Of a stretch of 64,000 nt of DNA, positions 1 to 11,990 are shown piece by piece. Source of the DNA: Meandrina meandrites (taxonomy: Eukaryota > Cnidaria > Anthozoa > Scleractinia > Meandrinidae); contig OY855915.1 in NCBI GenBank assembly GCA_963693305.1, positions 18,107,222 to 18,171,221 on the forward strand, given 5' to 3'. A model generated the notes under the pieces. That model was not told where the DNA came from, did not search any database, and saw only the letters and a list, made by a program, of their open reading frames with translations. The translations under genes and the position numbers were made by a program. How positions within the stretch are numbered: the first letter of the stretch is position 1; the number at the start of each line of letters is the position of its first letter.

Positions 1-29
1 TAACCTTTCGTGCTATTATATATTGACAA

Positions 30-245
30 GAAGAGGTAGCTCTTCGTATTCCTTCAACAGATAATGGTTACTCCTTCACATACTTGGATGAATCACCCGT
101 TTGATGAGTCTCTTCGAGATATTTTGAAAGGTCCTTTTAAATAACTAAATGACAGTTTTCTCTATCCTTTTCTATACTTCAAATCATAAAATCCCTATCC
201 TTTTATATATCTTCCAGCCGAAAATGGTACCCCATTCAGGCGGAC
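30..245 (-). repeat. Dispersed repeat copy, antisense
   Basis: Read on the minus strand, this stretch matches the plus-strand sequence at about 25596-25775. Shared landmarks in the same order are AATGGGGTACC, ATATATAAAAG, GTAGGGATTT or its variant, AAACTGTCATTTA and AAAATATCTCGAA. The copies differ by many substitutions and small indels, so this is an old dispersed repeat. No ORF of interest lies in it and the element type is not recognised. Confidence 0.6.
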
Positions 246-295
246 CCCCACCCCGCCAGTACGGATCGAGTGCCTTCTCAACTTTGTAATGACCT

Positions 296-475
296 ATGCA
301 ACGGGTTAGAGCAACGTGGTCCTTCGCACGCATTACAAGCCTATAGTACTAGTTTGATAGGTCTGCAATGTGTGCAAAGGGTTACAGCTACATAGCTCTC
401 TGCAAACATTGCATGCCTGTAATGCTAGTATGATAGGCCTGCAATGTGTGTTAAGTGTATAGCTACTTGTACGTT
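296..475. repeat. Degenerate ~75-bp tandem repeat, 2+ units
   Basis: The phrase CTGCAATGTGTG recurs at about 362 and 438. Each is preceded by a TAGTATGATAGG-type phrase and followed by a GTTACAGCTACATAGCTC-like phrase, giving a period near 75 bp with considerable divergence between units. The reading frame starting at 444 lies in this repeat and is not taken as coding. Confidence 0.55.
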
Positions 476-586
476 AAATAGCCCACTAAATAATATGTAT
501 TTTGAACAAAAGGTCGAAGGCTTATTCTTAGAGTTTTACGTTATTTTATTAATAAAAGATTTTTTTTTATTGTATTTTTATACCAG

Positions 587-3171
587 CTTCACCACCAATG
601 TGTCATTCGGACAAGCTTTTAGCCGGACACTCATTAAAAGGTGGCACTCGAGCTGGTCATTTTGAAACTCTTGGTGAGACTGCGAGCATGCACGCGTGTC
701 TTCAGCGGTGTTGCAGTCAGCACACGTGTGACGTAGCACTGTTGATTGACGGGCGGTGTTATGGAGTAGCTTGTTACAGCAAGGATCTCTGTGAACCCAT
801 TCCAGTGCCGCATCCACATTTTGTCTTCTCGGAGCTTGGGTTTGTTTCAAAGGGGCAAAAGAGAGGAGAGATTGAGAAAAACCAAGGTTAGTTATATACA
901 CATACCTCAATTGAACAAATTTTGTTTGGTCCTTTCGTATTTTTTATCGCTCAGTCGGTACTGCTGAATTTTTGAAAGGTGCAAATTAACCGAGTGACTG
1001 TTATGAGAAGGTTAATTTTAACGATTGACGGTTAAGTTTTAGGGGCTTTTAACGGTTAACGGTCATCAAAAGCAAATTTCTTCCATTAGTTGAAGTTAAT
1101 TTGGTCTTTCCGTAATGAAATCAAGTGAAATTTTGATAATTATTTTTTCAATGCAGTAAATCATGATTAATAAAATGTTAACATTTTGACACCGGAAATA
1201 CTTTCAGATGGAAAGACCAAAAAGTGAGTACACTTGGCAACATGGAAACTGGTTAACCAATTAAAACGATTCTTTGAGAGCCAAATGTCCAAGATTTGAA
1301 AGAGCTTGAAATCGTTTTGACGACTAATAATAACTGCTTTTTTGACGGTCAACCAAAAATCATTATTTTTGACGGTTGACGGTTAAATTTTAGGCCGTTT
1401 GACGGTTAACGTTAACCCCATTAAGACCCTCTTATTATGACGTGTTCTTCGGGGAAAACCCTTTACTTCCACAGTGTCTCAATTTCGTTCCACGGGCCTC
1501 ATATGGCGTTGAAATCCAAGATGGTGTGCGCTACACTTGGCCACTGTCTCGAATTTGGACGTCGAAGAATGCCTCAGGGATAGGGAGGGGGGAAACTCTT
1601 CAATAAATGAATGTCAAGAAAAAAAGCGAGAACGTATCATAGTCTTGATCGCGTGAAGAATCTAATACTCATAATACAGGTCCAATGGATTTTTAAAAAG
1701 GTGTATAACGTTTCAAAAAGAGTCAAAAAAGGTTCTTAAAAAATTTGCAAGTTTTTTTTTTGCTGTATTTGGGTCCTTTACACCAAAGAAGCACAGTTAG
1801 AAAAGGAGCTAGCACTTTTTTTTACTAACCACTATGTTGAATAATGTAAACGTGGCGAGCTGCTCAGAGTTTTGAGACAAAATTTCTGGAAAACGTTCGT
1901 GAAGGGTCCGAAAAAACACAGAAACACAGAAATTTTCAAAATGAACACTCTCCATACGACCAACTAGTTCTTGAAAAATTATTCAAAATGGCAGCAACGA
2001 CGTCAAAGTTCCGCTAAAAGTTACCTCTGTCTATGAAATTAACATTTTTCTCTCTTAAAAGCCCAATTTTGATAAATCAAACTTCAGCACAAAGAAACTA
2101 CGGTTCTCATTTCGTCTTTCTGTTTTAGAGTTTCACTGTCAGTACGGCAACCTCACTCTGCGAAACAATGAACAATGGAGCGGTGAATTATGCGGGGGTG
2201 TTGTTAGGTGTAAAGATGGCATTACCACTATGAAAAAATGCCCTGGTATTCCACCGAAACCAGACGACTGTGCGAAACCATGTCTGCTTGTTAAACACAG
2301 GAACGGTGAATGCTGTCAAATGAAATGGAAGTGCAAAGGTAATAAATGAAAGAAGCTTCGTTGTCAAACCTTTACATGGATACACGAATATGCTAACGCA
2401 GCATAATTGTACAAAGCGCGATTAGTTCTCTCATTGAACGTGAGGCAAGAAGCGAAAAAGGCGCGGGAGGCAAATTGGCCGCGCAAAAACTGGAAACGAG
2501 CGCCCAATGCCCTGCAGAGTACTCTTCCACTAACGTCTCATTTTCGCGCGGCCATTTTAGATTAAAGAGTTACATTGTGTTTTTATTCTCAGTTAAAGAA
2601 AAGTATGAAAAAGCTAGTAAGTTGATAATCAACTTCAAGTTGATAAGTGTTAACTAACCGCCTTAACGAAGTTGGAATAACGAATTTACCGTGTTTATTT
2701 TACTAATGACGTTATTCATCCATCGCTTTATTTTCGTCTCTCTTAATTTAGCAAGGCACTGTGTTTTTAACAATCGTCTCATCAAGCATGGTTATAAGCT
2801 GAGCGATCCACTGTGTACGGGAGTTGTGAGTTGTTACAATGGTCACTTAAACATGGAGTACTGTCCGAAAATACCAGACAAGCCAACGGACTGCGCACGA
2901 CCCAAGCTGAAGACGATCAATGTGCCTGGAAAATGCTGTAAAAAGCTTTGGGTTTGTTCAGGTAAACGAGAAAATGGGGAAGGGGGACACTGAAAGATAA
3001 AAATTCCGGGGGTATGAATGAATGAATGAAGCCGTGATTTAAGACGCCCCCCCCCCTCCAAAAAAAAAAGAGCCAGTTCCCCGCTCAAAATTACTTCAAG
3101 ACTATGTGAAGACTATGGAACCTTTTCAATATGGCCGCTGGTCACGTCAGTGAAAACGCTCCATATTCTCT

Positions 3172-3222
<51 letters not shown>

Positions 3223-4089
3223 TTAACTTTTTATTGCGGATACTACATCATTCTACAATAATTACAATACTTATATAACTTACGATATTAAACTACGCTT
3301 ACGCTTATGACAATACAATACCTAAACGATTTACAATGTAAAACTCTAATCGCCACTAATATACTCTCTATATTCCTCACTACTTTTGAGATTTTGCAAG
3401 GATTGAACGCTATTGGTATGCACGCTCTTTTTGATAGCCATCACAAAGTGACCTCACTGATGAAAGTTCACCAAAACACATTACATTCGGACAAATATGA
3501 AGTAGTATGAAAATGGTCAAAATATCAGTCATATAAAGTATTCATCAAACAATATTTGCGTTCAATCCTAAACATAAGGGACGAAAGATTATTTTTGGAA
3601 GAAGGTGGGAGGAGGGGGGGGGGATAAAAATCTTGAAAAAATTGTTTGCAAAAGCATAAAAGCCCAAATAAATTGTTTGCAGACATGAATAAAAGTTAAC
3701 TGCAAGAAGATGCTACCAGAAAAAAACGTTTACACAGACAACGACAAAAAATTGTCTTTCTTCAAAAGTTTTCATTCTCCCTCCAAAAAATAATGGTCCG
3801 TTCCTAAGTACCACTTTAATTTTACCATCGCCAACCCACCATAAGTAAACACCGAGTTTTATCTCCCTTAGACAAGAGCTGTACATATGACGGTCTCAAG
3901 TTATCGCACGGAGAGAAACTCACGGATGCGTCATGCGCAGTCGTCATGGAGTGCAGAAATGGCTTCCTCCACAATAAACAGTGCCCAGGTCCCCCTCCTG
4001 TGCCGCATACTTGTATCAACCCATTGCTGAAGGTTAAGCGAGTCCCTGGTGAATGCTGTGAAATGAACTGGACATGTGAGATGAGCTAA
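587..4089 (+). CDS. Extracellular MANSC + 3x VWC-like protein, 3' part of gene
   Basis: Four exons are supported: 587-886, 2129-2338, 2752-2961 and 3872-4089, with stop TAA at 4087-4089. Every internal border is AG/GT with phase 1, and exons 2 and 3 are each exactly 210 nt. The first exon matches a MANSC domain: after a first Cys come C-x3-CC, CD, CY-x-V-x-C and a final C, the seven-to-eight-Cys pattern of that family. Each later exon encodes a von Willebrand factor C-like module with the order C, C-x-x-V-x-C, C-P, C, then CC-x3-W-x-C. The protein should be secreted or the ectodomain of a surface protein, probably binding growth factors or matrix as other VWC proteins do (inference). No signal peptide is seen; the first exon enters in phase 1, so at least one upstream exon lies before it, perhaps outside the window. 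A cryptic donor at 4076 (GTGAGA) could allow an alternative ending. Confidence 0.82.
887..2128 (+). other. Intron of the MANSC/VWC gene, with GACGGTTAA direct repeats
   Basis: No exon is seen. Two related stretches, 1026-1067 and 1369-1413, share the phrase GACGGTTAA(G/A)TTTTAGG followed by GACGGTTAACG-type sequence in the same orientation about 345 bp apart. They may be ends of a decayed mobile element. The remainder is AT-rich without recognisable structure. Confidence 0.45.
3171..3223. repeat. (TTTA)n microsatellite
   Basis: About 13 uninterrupted TTTA units lie in the last intron of the MANSC/VWC gene. Confidence 0.97.
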
Positions 4090-4261
4090 GTTTCTTCAGG
4101 TTCGTATCGAGGGCTCTTAGCTTCTTAGGTTCTTACGACCGTCAAGCGTCCTTTGTGAAAGAACCTTACAAAGTATTTTATGGCCAGGTAGTTGCCCAGA
4201 GTGCGTTGGGGTTAGCGTACGCTCCTTCCGTCATGTTAAGAGGATCAGAAGTGGGTTTACT

Positions 4262-4354
4262 GTCACAGTATCTATTTCCATCCAGGAGTATAAATGGGTA
4301 AAGTAACAGAGTACTAGGGGTAACTTGCGATGCATCAGTATCCCACTCAGGGGC
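4262..4354 (+). mobile_element. Degenerate SINE core fragment
   Basis: The phrases CCATCCAGG-GTATAAATGGGTA, a degenerate GGGGTAAC-TTGCGATG and CATCAGTATCCCA follow the order of the central region of the SINEs at 24902, 44392 and 48806. The tRNA-like head is missing and the copy is strongly diverged, so it is an old truncated fragment just downstream of the VWC gene. Confidence 0.55.
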
Positions 4355-4411
4355 TAAGCGTGCTAGCTACTTGCCTTCTTGCTTGCTTGTTTACTTGCGT
4401 ACTTAATTATT

Positions 4412-4521
4412 TACCTACCTACCTACCTACCTGCCTGCCTACCTACCTACCTACCTACCTACCTACCTACCTACCTACCTACCTACCTACCTACCTACCT
4501 ACCTACCTACCTACCTACCTA

Positions 4522-4556
<35 letters not shown>

Positions 4557-4715
4557 ACCTACCTACCTACCTACCTACCTATACCTACCTACCTACCTAC
4601 CTACCTACTTACATACCTACCTACCTACCAACCTACCAACCAACCAACCTACCTACCTACCTACCTACCTACCTACCTACCTACCTACCTACCTACCTAC
4701 CTACCTACCTACTTA

Positions 4716-4755
<40 letters not shown>

Positions 4756-4756
4756 C
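4412..4756. repeat. (TACC)n / (TGCC)n microsatellite
   Basis: This is a 345-bp tetranucleotide array, mostly TACC with blocks of TGCC and a few TAAC/TACT variants. Two overlapping forward frames (Leu-Pro-Thr-Tyr repeats) are open only because the unit lacks stop codons; they are not genes. Confidence 0.97.
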
Positions 4757-4859
4757 GTACCCACTTAACTACTTATCTACTTACTTATTTGCTTGCTTGC
4801 TTCCTTCGTTAAGAGATGTACAGTGATAATTCATTGCACACACATTATTAAGTATTACT

Positions 4860-5516
4860 TATCGACATAATATATTTCCTCATTTTAGGATTCCCAGTTT
4901 TTATGAATTTAAAGGCTTGAACGTTCTAAGAACGCCGCTCTAGAAACACTGCTGGAATGGAGAACTGCCTTTTAATCTGTCGACTCTGTTCAACTGAAAC
5001 AAACGCACAGTGCCGGTTACCAAAAACTTTGTAAAGTAATAAGGTGCGTTTCAAAATGGGTTTCAAAAATTTAAGTAGAAAAAATTTTTCATGCCAAACT
5101 CTATAATCCACAAAAAATCGAAACTAGATTTACACGCGTTCCCTACACTTGACCATTTTTCATTTGTGGATTTCCTGCCGTTGTTTCGTAAAGATGTGAA
5201 TAATTTGGTTTAGATTTGGTCGTTAGAAAATTGATCTAGTTTTCTCAGAGCATGTTTGCAAAGCAAGCCGGGGATACACGGGAACCTAGTTGGCAAGAAA
5301 AAAATGTTTAAAACCCCGTTTTACTCGTGTTACTTTTCATTCATCAGTAAAAGAATCTAAATTGTAAATTAACTTCTCAAACTCATTAATAATTCATCTA
5401 GTTAAAACAAAGGAAATCAGAACCGTGACGGAGTTTGGAAATCTGATCTTAATTAGCATAGATTTTGACGATTTTATTTTTCCGTTTTCTCCGTAGTTTT
5501 AGTTTCGATTGAGAAG
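4860..5516. other. Intergenic, no feature seen
   Basis: AT-rich sequence without a plausible exon, RNA gene or clear repeat on either strand. Confidence 0.5.
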
Positions 5517-5661
5517 ATATATCAAACACTCGACAGAGTGTTTCATCACATTTCAAAACACCTCGAGTTTCGTCAAAAATACTCCGCTGCGCGTCGTATT
5601 TTCAACTCTCTTCTCGGTGTTTGGAAATGTGATGAAAAACGCTGTCTCGTGTTTGATATAT
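5517..5661. mobile_element. 145-bp foldback/MITE-like element
   Basis: The left arm begins ATATATCAAACACTCGACAG and the right arm ends with the near reverse complement (CTGTCTCGTGTTTGATATAT). Pairing extends inward through TTTCATCACATTTC / GAAATGTGATGAAA. No target duplication could be fixed. A poly-C tract follows at about 5749-5769. Confidence 0.7.
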
Positions 5662-6250
5662 TACTTGAACTACGTCCAAAAAGTGGATTCTGGCACCTTT
5701 TAATCTGGTTGACGAGCATCTTAATCACTTTCGTTGATGCGAGAGCCCACCCCCCCCCCCCCCCCCCCCTGCACCATGTGAAATACGAAAGAGCTCTTTA
5801 TTTACTTTTAAACTACTAAACTACTTTTCAAAATAATAAAACCGACTTAAATCTAACTTGTATATTTAAGAAACACAACTTTCTGTGCTTCTCATTTAAG
5901 CGAAAAAATAACCTAAGTTAAGATATATTTTCACAACATGTACATGAGTCGTTTGAAACGGCTAACCTGACAAACCCCGCATAAAACCGATAGTTATCGC
6001 TTTAAAGAATAAAGCGCTATTTAAAGAATAAAATAATAAACATATAAATATATAAATAAATTATTGAATAAATAAAGTGATATATTTTGAAATGAAGTGG
6101 GTAGAATTTCTGGGTGTTTTGTTGAATATATCAGGTTTCTGCTTTCCCTTCACCGTAAAAACATTATGTCGGTTCAAGGAATAGATTGGGTTTTGTTTTG
6201 GTAGAAAGGACAAATACTGATGTTGAGCAATACTCAAGTTCTTCTTATAA

Positions 6251-6428
6251 ACCCTATGCAAAAATGGCTGCTAACTTAAACTTCTATTGTATGCAGATAA
6301 ATTAGCCACACTAGACTCGTTCTAGATTAAAAAATTCTTTTGAGTTATGAAATCAAATACGAGGATAGTTAACCTAATTTAAATACATACGAAATAATTT
6401 TAAATTGGCAGCAATTTTTGCATAGGGT
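6251..6428. mobile_element. 178-bp MITE with ACCCTATGCAAAAAT termini
   Basis: The left end reads ACCCTATGCAAAAATGGCTG and the right end is its reverse complement with two mismatches (CAGCAATTTTTGCATAGGGT). The interior is AT-rich and non-coding. The target duplication is not resolved. Confidence 0.7.
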
Positions 6429-6429
6429 C

Positions 6430-8321
6430 TATGTCTCTTTTGATTGGTAGCCTGTTCCAAGCGAGGGGTTTGGGGCGAGGAAACCCGATCCCTCGCCATT
6501 CGTTTCACTCACCGTTCTTCACAACTAACCGCACATTTGGAACAGACTAGTGATTAGTTACTGTTACTCCAGTTCAACCAATTGGAAGTAACACCCCGAC
6601 CTTGAACAGTTCCTTGTGATGATCTCTTTGCTGCTAACGGTCACATGGCCAGTGCAAAATCCGCCATGCTGAAAAAATCAAGCGTCCGCTGTGGGCAATC
6701 TCGTTCCCGGAGCCTGGGCCCCACTTGACCAGCAATCGGGAAACGCAAAGGTCTCGAATCTTTGTGCTGACCAAAAGGATCGCGGCCTCTGAAGACGAGA
6801 TTGCACTCTCGGACATTAGGGACCTTCAAATCGGAGTACGACTATGACTTTCGCATTTCAATCCAGTTTAATACGTTTCCGGTGCCCTCACTCTTCCCTG
6901 TTGCTGACCAGTTGAAAAGGAGATTATTGGTACGAGACTGGTGTGAAATGTGATAATTGAAAGCATAAGCACTAGGTTCGTCCCCGATCTGAAGGTGCCT
7001 ATTAGTCAATCATGACTGATTGAAGTCGCTTTGCTTTGGATGTCCAAGTGCGTTTCTTGCCCCGCAGCAAAGTGATATTTTGTACTATGTGATCGTTGGC
7101 TGCAATGAGCCCACTATTTTCGACTTTGTCTTTCGATTTACGTGCTCCGATCGATTTTTCGGCCAAAATTTGTAAAAAAAAAAAAAAAATAGACGCACTT
7201 ATTAAAATCGGGCCGATTTATCTGTTGTAGTGTAACAGCTTTAATAACTCGGACTGAATTTTTTTCGCTATACCAATAAAGCCAGGTAAATTGGCCTAAA
7301 GAAAGAGCGACAAATCACGGTAGCATTTACCTCTCAATAAGGACGCTAAAATTGCACATTTATAAAACTGAAGCCTAAATTTATAATATTTTACACCGGC
7401 CTCTGAGTTGAAATATGCTTTAGAGTGGTTTCGATAGACAACAAATCTCGGTAAGCAATATATACAGGCAAAACAATTTTGAACCATGTTTTAGAGCTAA
7501 ACCGCTTCCAGAAATATTCTGGGCTGGGTGTAGGCAAGTTACGTGTTGTAACATTGAAGCTGACCGGAGTTCGGAAAAAAAACTTAAAAAAAGTTAAACC
7601 GAGAGACGTTCTTATTCTAAGATTCACTTTAAGGTTAGAACTGACTAGGGAAATGGTATTTCCTTTTTTGCAAAATGAATCAAAAAGTTACTAAACGCAA
7701 GGCAATTGACGTTGTGTGACTAGAGTCGAAGTTGCGTGACATTGCTACCGTCCAACCTCATCTCCAGGACGAGATTGTCCGTGCGTCATTTCGCACGTCA
7801 TTTGGTTACCAAGGAACTGTACGGTTACCAAGCAACTCTAAAAAGAAAAACAATTTTGTTGAAACTGGAAGTACAAGTGAACATTCAACGCGAAGTTCTT
7901 GAATCTTTTTCACTTACTCCTTCACTGGAGAAGAACTTCTTTGTTTCTTATAACAGTCGAAGGGAGAATAATTTGGATATAACCATGAGAAACAAAATGT
8001 CTGGCAAAACAAGTCAGAACGCTTGGACAAGACGAACAGGTAAGCCAGTTGGTTTTGAGCGTTTTTAAAAGTGTTTAGTCTTCTCTGTAGAAATCCAAAC
8101 CATTCCTAACAGGATTCTGGCGACCCCAAATTTCACCGAGTTAAAAAGTTGATGCTTGTTTGTGTTCCAAAGCGTGATTTTGCAAGTCCTGAGCAAGTAG
8201 ATGTTTTTAGATTGGTCGAGTCATAGGGAGCCCAAGCTCAAGTAATTATTCCAGTGAAGTTGCAAAACATGAATGAACTGCAAATTACATGTAAAAGGTA
8301 ACTTTTGTTCTTTATTGCTGT
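6430..8321. other. Intergenic, no confident gene
   Basis: Open frames at 7479-7694 and 7736-8068 (+) have no recognisable domain or splice context. An A-rich run sits at 7177-7191. Nothing is supported as a gene here. Confidence 0.4.
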
Positions 8322-10369
8322 CCTGGCGTGCGTTTCTCAAAAGACCCGAAAACTTCTCGGGCCCGAAAACGGTCCCCTTAAGCCCCTGAAACAGCTTTCG
8401 GGTGTTTCTCAAAGCGCACGAGAAGTTCGGGACCGAGAAAATCACGTCATTTTTTCCCGTAAACTTTACGGGAGCTCTTGAGCTCCTGAAAACCTTTCTC
8501 GGGATTGATTTTATCGCCATAAAATTACATCCCCGAAGTACCTTTTTTGGAAATAAAGACGGCGAACGCCTTAAATGAAAAGGACGCCAGTATACGATGT
8601 GAGGGACAAAGAGATCTGGCATAATTCGGTGGTTTAATTGACAAATTTCAAAACAAGCTCGGGCGCGCCAAGAAGAAGTTTCACTTCGCGAAGAGAATGC
8701 AGCGCGATTTACAAAGGTACTTGATGGTCGACTTTTTCCGCCTGAAATTGTTTACAGAAACTGCCAAAATTCATTCAGCATATGAACAACAAGTTTGCCA
8801 AAGTCCTGAGCGACAATAATAGCGATGAATTCAACCAAACTTAATTTTGCTTGACCAAATTTCAAGGCTCAAAAACAAGATTGCGAAAGTTTATTAGCTC
8901 GTGCTTCGTAAATTACAAGCCGGGAATAAGACACAAAAAACGCTTTAAGCACTTACATCAGGCTGCCTTTACGCTCAGTAACCCATAGAGGTGAATCAAT
9001 GTTAAAAACTAAACGTTGCTGGAACTGTACAAATCGCTAGAGATAAAGGTCGCCACACACGAGGGGACCGGTCGCAGGGACCGGTCGCAGGGACTGGTCG
9101 TAGGGACTGGTCCCCTGTAGAGTTTAGGGCTCACACGCTGGGACCTGTTTCACAGCAGGATAGCAGTATTTATGACGTTTTCAATGTATAAAACAAGATT
9201 ATCACCTTGTGGAGATGGAAAATTATTGTTATTATTATTCCTATTGTTATTCATATCTGAGCGTGCTTACTGGACTGTGTTCAACAATTGTTTTAAAAAC
9301 ATGGAATGTTGACATTGTTCGAAATCCGCTCAGGTTTCCTTTCGGTGTTGTTATACCTGAAAAAAAAATTGCATCATTTCATCAAAAACTGCAAAAGTAT
9401 AGTATTCTCCAGGCTAGCTGAAAAAAACATCCGATCAAATTTGCATAACATAAACCGGATGTCACGCATTCTCTTCATGAAATGGCGCAAAAACATGCTA
9501 GCCACAGCTAGCAAGAAAATTTGGCGGGAACTTTGTTTTCATCGAGTAAAAATGGCTTCGAGAGCTGCGAAGAAAAAGACTCTGTTGCTCGTGATGATGA
9601 TGCAAGACGAAGAATTGCCGGTTTCTTATGAACGAAGAATCAATTACCATTCGTGTACTTGTGACGCTCCAATCTTCAATATCAATGCCAACAGTCTGTT
9701 CAGTAGTATTCTGTTCAATCTGTTCACTACTCTGTTCAGGCATCGCCATCTTCAAACACGAATGTGCAGAATTGTGGGAGCTTAAAATGCTGATCAGCGA
9801 TTGGTTCATTTTTAATTGGTCGCAGGGACCAAGTCCCACGAACCTGTTCACACGAGGGACCAAGCAAAATATTGCGGGGACCAGTCCCTGCGACTGGTCC
9901 CACGAATTCAAACCAGTTTGAATTCGTGGGACCGATTTCGGGGACCAAAATTCAGTCCCTGCGACCGGATGTTTAACGAAAATTGGCCTGTTCACACGAT
10001 GGGAATTGGTCCCCGGGACCGGTCCCTGCGACCGGTCCCTGCGACTAGTCCCCTCGTGTGTGGCGACCTTAAAACTTTGCGAGCGACTGCGGGCGATTCA
10101 ACGAAAAAGTCTTGAATTTGATGCGTACGTGACGAACCCAACTCAGTGCAACGGTGTCAATTGCAATTTTTCAACCAATCACAGGCTGGAAATTTGAAGC
10201 TCGCGCTATTCCTTGCGTTACATTTCCCGAAAACATCCCCGAAAATCTCGGGAGAAAATCGGGCGCTTTGAGAAACGCTTTCCGGAACCCGAGAAACGCG
10301 CCCGAATACAGCCCCGAAAAGTTTTCGGGTACGAGAAGTTTTCGGGTCTTTTGAGAAACGCACGCCTGG
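8322..10369. mobile_element. Outer non-autonomous DNA transposon hosting a nested element
   Basis: Perfect 35-bp terminal inverted repeats lie at 8325-8359 (GGCGTGCGTTTCTCAAAAGA...) and 10332-10366. CCTGG flanks both sides (8322-8326 and 10365-10369) and may be a 5-bp target duplication, although it overlaps the palindromic TIR edge, so a shorter CTG duplication is also possible. Sub-terminal stretches repeat GTTTCTCAAAGCG and CCCGAAAA-type words. No transposase is recognised. A second element (9047-10069) is inserted in the middle; without it this one would be about 1.0 kb. Confidence 0.8.
9047..10069. mobile_element. PIF/Harbinger-like non-autonomous element (TAA duplication)
   Basis: The ends read AGGTCGCCACACACGAGGGG (left, 9047) and the matching inverted sequence at 10050-10069. 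TAA stands directly outside each end (9044-9046 and 10070-10072), which fits the 3-bp TWA target duplications of PIF/Harbinger elements. Short tandem words GGACCGGTCGCAGG lie inside both ends, and a second set sits at 9818-10050. A short open frame starting near 9552, rich in Lys/Met/Glu, could be a remnant of an N-terminal transposase region but is too short to assign. Confidence 0.75.
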
Positions 10370-10720
10370 TCTTCCTGTAGCATCATAAGCGTAATAGCAG
10401 CGTAGTCCAGCGATTGTGTCATACATCGTATCAGTGACGAATGATCCGTAATAAAAAATGACAAGTTAAGGGCACACTCTAGCAATGATAGCTAATTCAA
10501 CAACGATGCATAATTTCGCTTCCAAAAAACTCCCCTCGCTCCAAAATTGCGCTCAAACTTGCCGAAAACAATGCCCCTTTTGGTCCATGTCCTTTACTTT
10601 GAACAGCAAGCCGACTACTTTTAGAAAAAGATGCAGAAATGTTTCGTCAGTTCACAAATTATCTTTCGTCCGCAGCTGGTACCCACCAACTGTGACAGCG
10701 CCTGCACTCCGTGGCAATAA

Positions 10721-10965
10721 TCAGCGGTTCAGCGTCGACAAAGATACTTTCCCCGGGTGCCCCAAGTGACATTTGACTTGACAAAAATTGAAGGTTTTCT
10801 TCGAGAAATGTTACTTGAGGTTACAAAAGCAAATATTTATCATTACTTGGTTCTAAATATTGGTCTGCCACTTCATCTAAGTGAGAGAACGCACACGATT
10901 TTTGTCAAGTCAAATGTCACTTGGGGCACCCGGGGAAAGTATCTTTGTCGACGCTGAACCGCTGA
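10721..10965. mobile_element. 245-bp foldback element with perfect 68-bp arms
   Basis: 10721-10788 and 10898-10965 are exact reverse complements (start TCAGCGGTTCAGCGTCGACA). A 109-bp loop separates them, and weaker inverted similarity continues outward (CAATA on both sides). No coding content is credible. Identity of the arms suggests recent origin or gene conversion between them. Confidence 0.88.
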
Positions 10966-11262
10966 CCTATTGTTTTATTTAATATAGAAATGAATCATGA
11001 GTTGAATAAAAGTTGAACGGAACAACCATACACACGCGGGAAATAATAATCACTTGTGAAGAGATAAAAAATACACCACTTCAATCCCGGATGTAGTTTT
11101 GAGTCGTCTATTTTCGAGTAAAACACTCGTGTCTATTTATAAATGTTGATACCACTTGTTGCTCTGATTTAGAAAGCTCGGGTATGAAACGTATGGTGGG
11201 CTTAATTCTAATACAGTGGTCGGAAAGCCCAAATCAGGAGACGAAATTCATAAAGACTGATG

Positions 11263-11387
11263 AATAGGCCATTTCCGAATTACCTTTTGCCTCTGTGTCA
11301 AAACGAGTCTACGTGCCTACACGTCCATTTTAATGTAAATCAAACTCATTGAAAATGAGGCAGAGGGCAACTCGGAAATGGCCTATT
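11263..11387. mobile_element. 125-bp MITE, AATAGGCCATTTCCGA ends
   Basis: The left end AATAGGCCATTTCCGAATTA pairs with right end CTCGGAAATGGCCTATT, and inward GCCTCTG pairs with CAGAGGGC. It is short and non-coding. Confidence 0.75.
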
Positions 11388-11799
11388 TTGTTAGCATACC
11401 ATCTTGGGAGGGGGAGGAGGGGGGTTGAGAAGTGAGGAGCAGGGGAAGGGGGAAGCCGTGAGCTGAAGCGCCCCGCCATACTCTTGTGTTTTACGACTGA
11501 TTAGGACATGGTTAACAATAGATGGAAAAACAGTCTGTTTTTCATTCTAGCCTCAAATTTTTAATGATATCATTGCCTTTTTACAATTGCTGTTGCGCTA
11601 TTGTCACCATTTTTTAGACCTTATTGTATTTCACTTCTTTGGAAACATTCACATTGCAGTAAACAGTGAAGTGTTTAAAATTTCCAACACTCTTAATCTA
11701 ACATAAAACGAAAGCAGTCCAAAACATGTGTAAAAAGCTTTCTGGTAAGGAAAATAATTTTTGGCGGTTAAAATGACATAAAGGACACCTTTTGTATAT

Positions 11800-11801
<2 letters not shown>

Positions 11802-11835
<34 letters not shown>

Positions 11836-11880
11836 ATGGTAGACATCTCATATCCAATAAGCGCGAGTGGAATAATTGCT
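11802..11880. repeat. Imperfect hairpin, AACAATTATTCCA family
   Basis: The left arm AACAATTATTCCACGAGCGC and the right arm GCGCGAGTGGAATAATTGCT are near reverse complements, with GATATGAGATG / CATCTCATATC inside. The outer words resemble the AACAATTATTCACC hairpin at 50173, suggesting one family. Confidence 0.7.
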
Positions 11881-11962
11881 TATTAAAATTGCCCAAAAGA
11901 ATTGCAATATTTGAGTTCCCCAGCTGTTTTCGTTGACGCGTATCGGCTACGAAATTTGTGGT

Positions 11963-11990
11963 CAATGGTATATGAGCTCATATACCATTG
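11963..11990. repeat. Perfect 28-bp palindrome
   Basis: CAATGGTATATGAG is followed immediately by its exact reverse complement. It lies 80 bp from the hairpin at 11802 and next to an AGCCAATCAAAACTCG-type phrase, so it is probably part of the same decayed element. Confidence 0.85.

Noticed and set aside
4076..4081. Donor site GTGAGA near the end of the third VWC exon
   Set aside because: Splicing there would drop the final VWC Cys seen in the sister exons; the stop eight bases later after WTCEMS is the simpler ending.
4330..4812. Leu-Pro-Thr-Tyr repeat protein
   Set aside because: Translation of a (TACC)n microsatellite; two frames are open together and there is no gene context.
9498..9995. 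165-codon minus-strand ORF
   Set aside because: It spans GGACCAGTCCC-type repeats within a non-autonomous element and overlaps open frames on the other strand; no domain.
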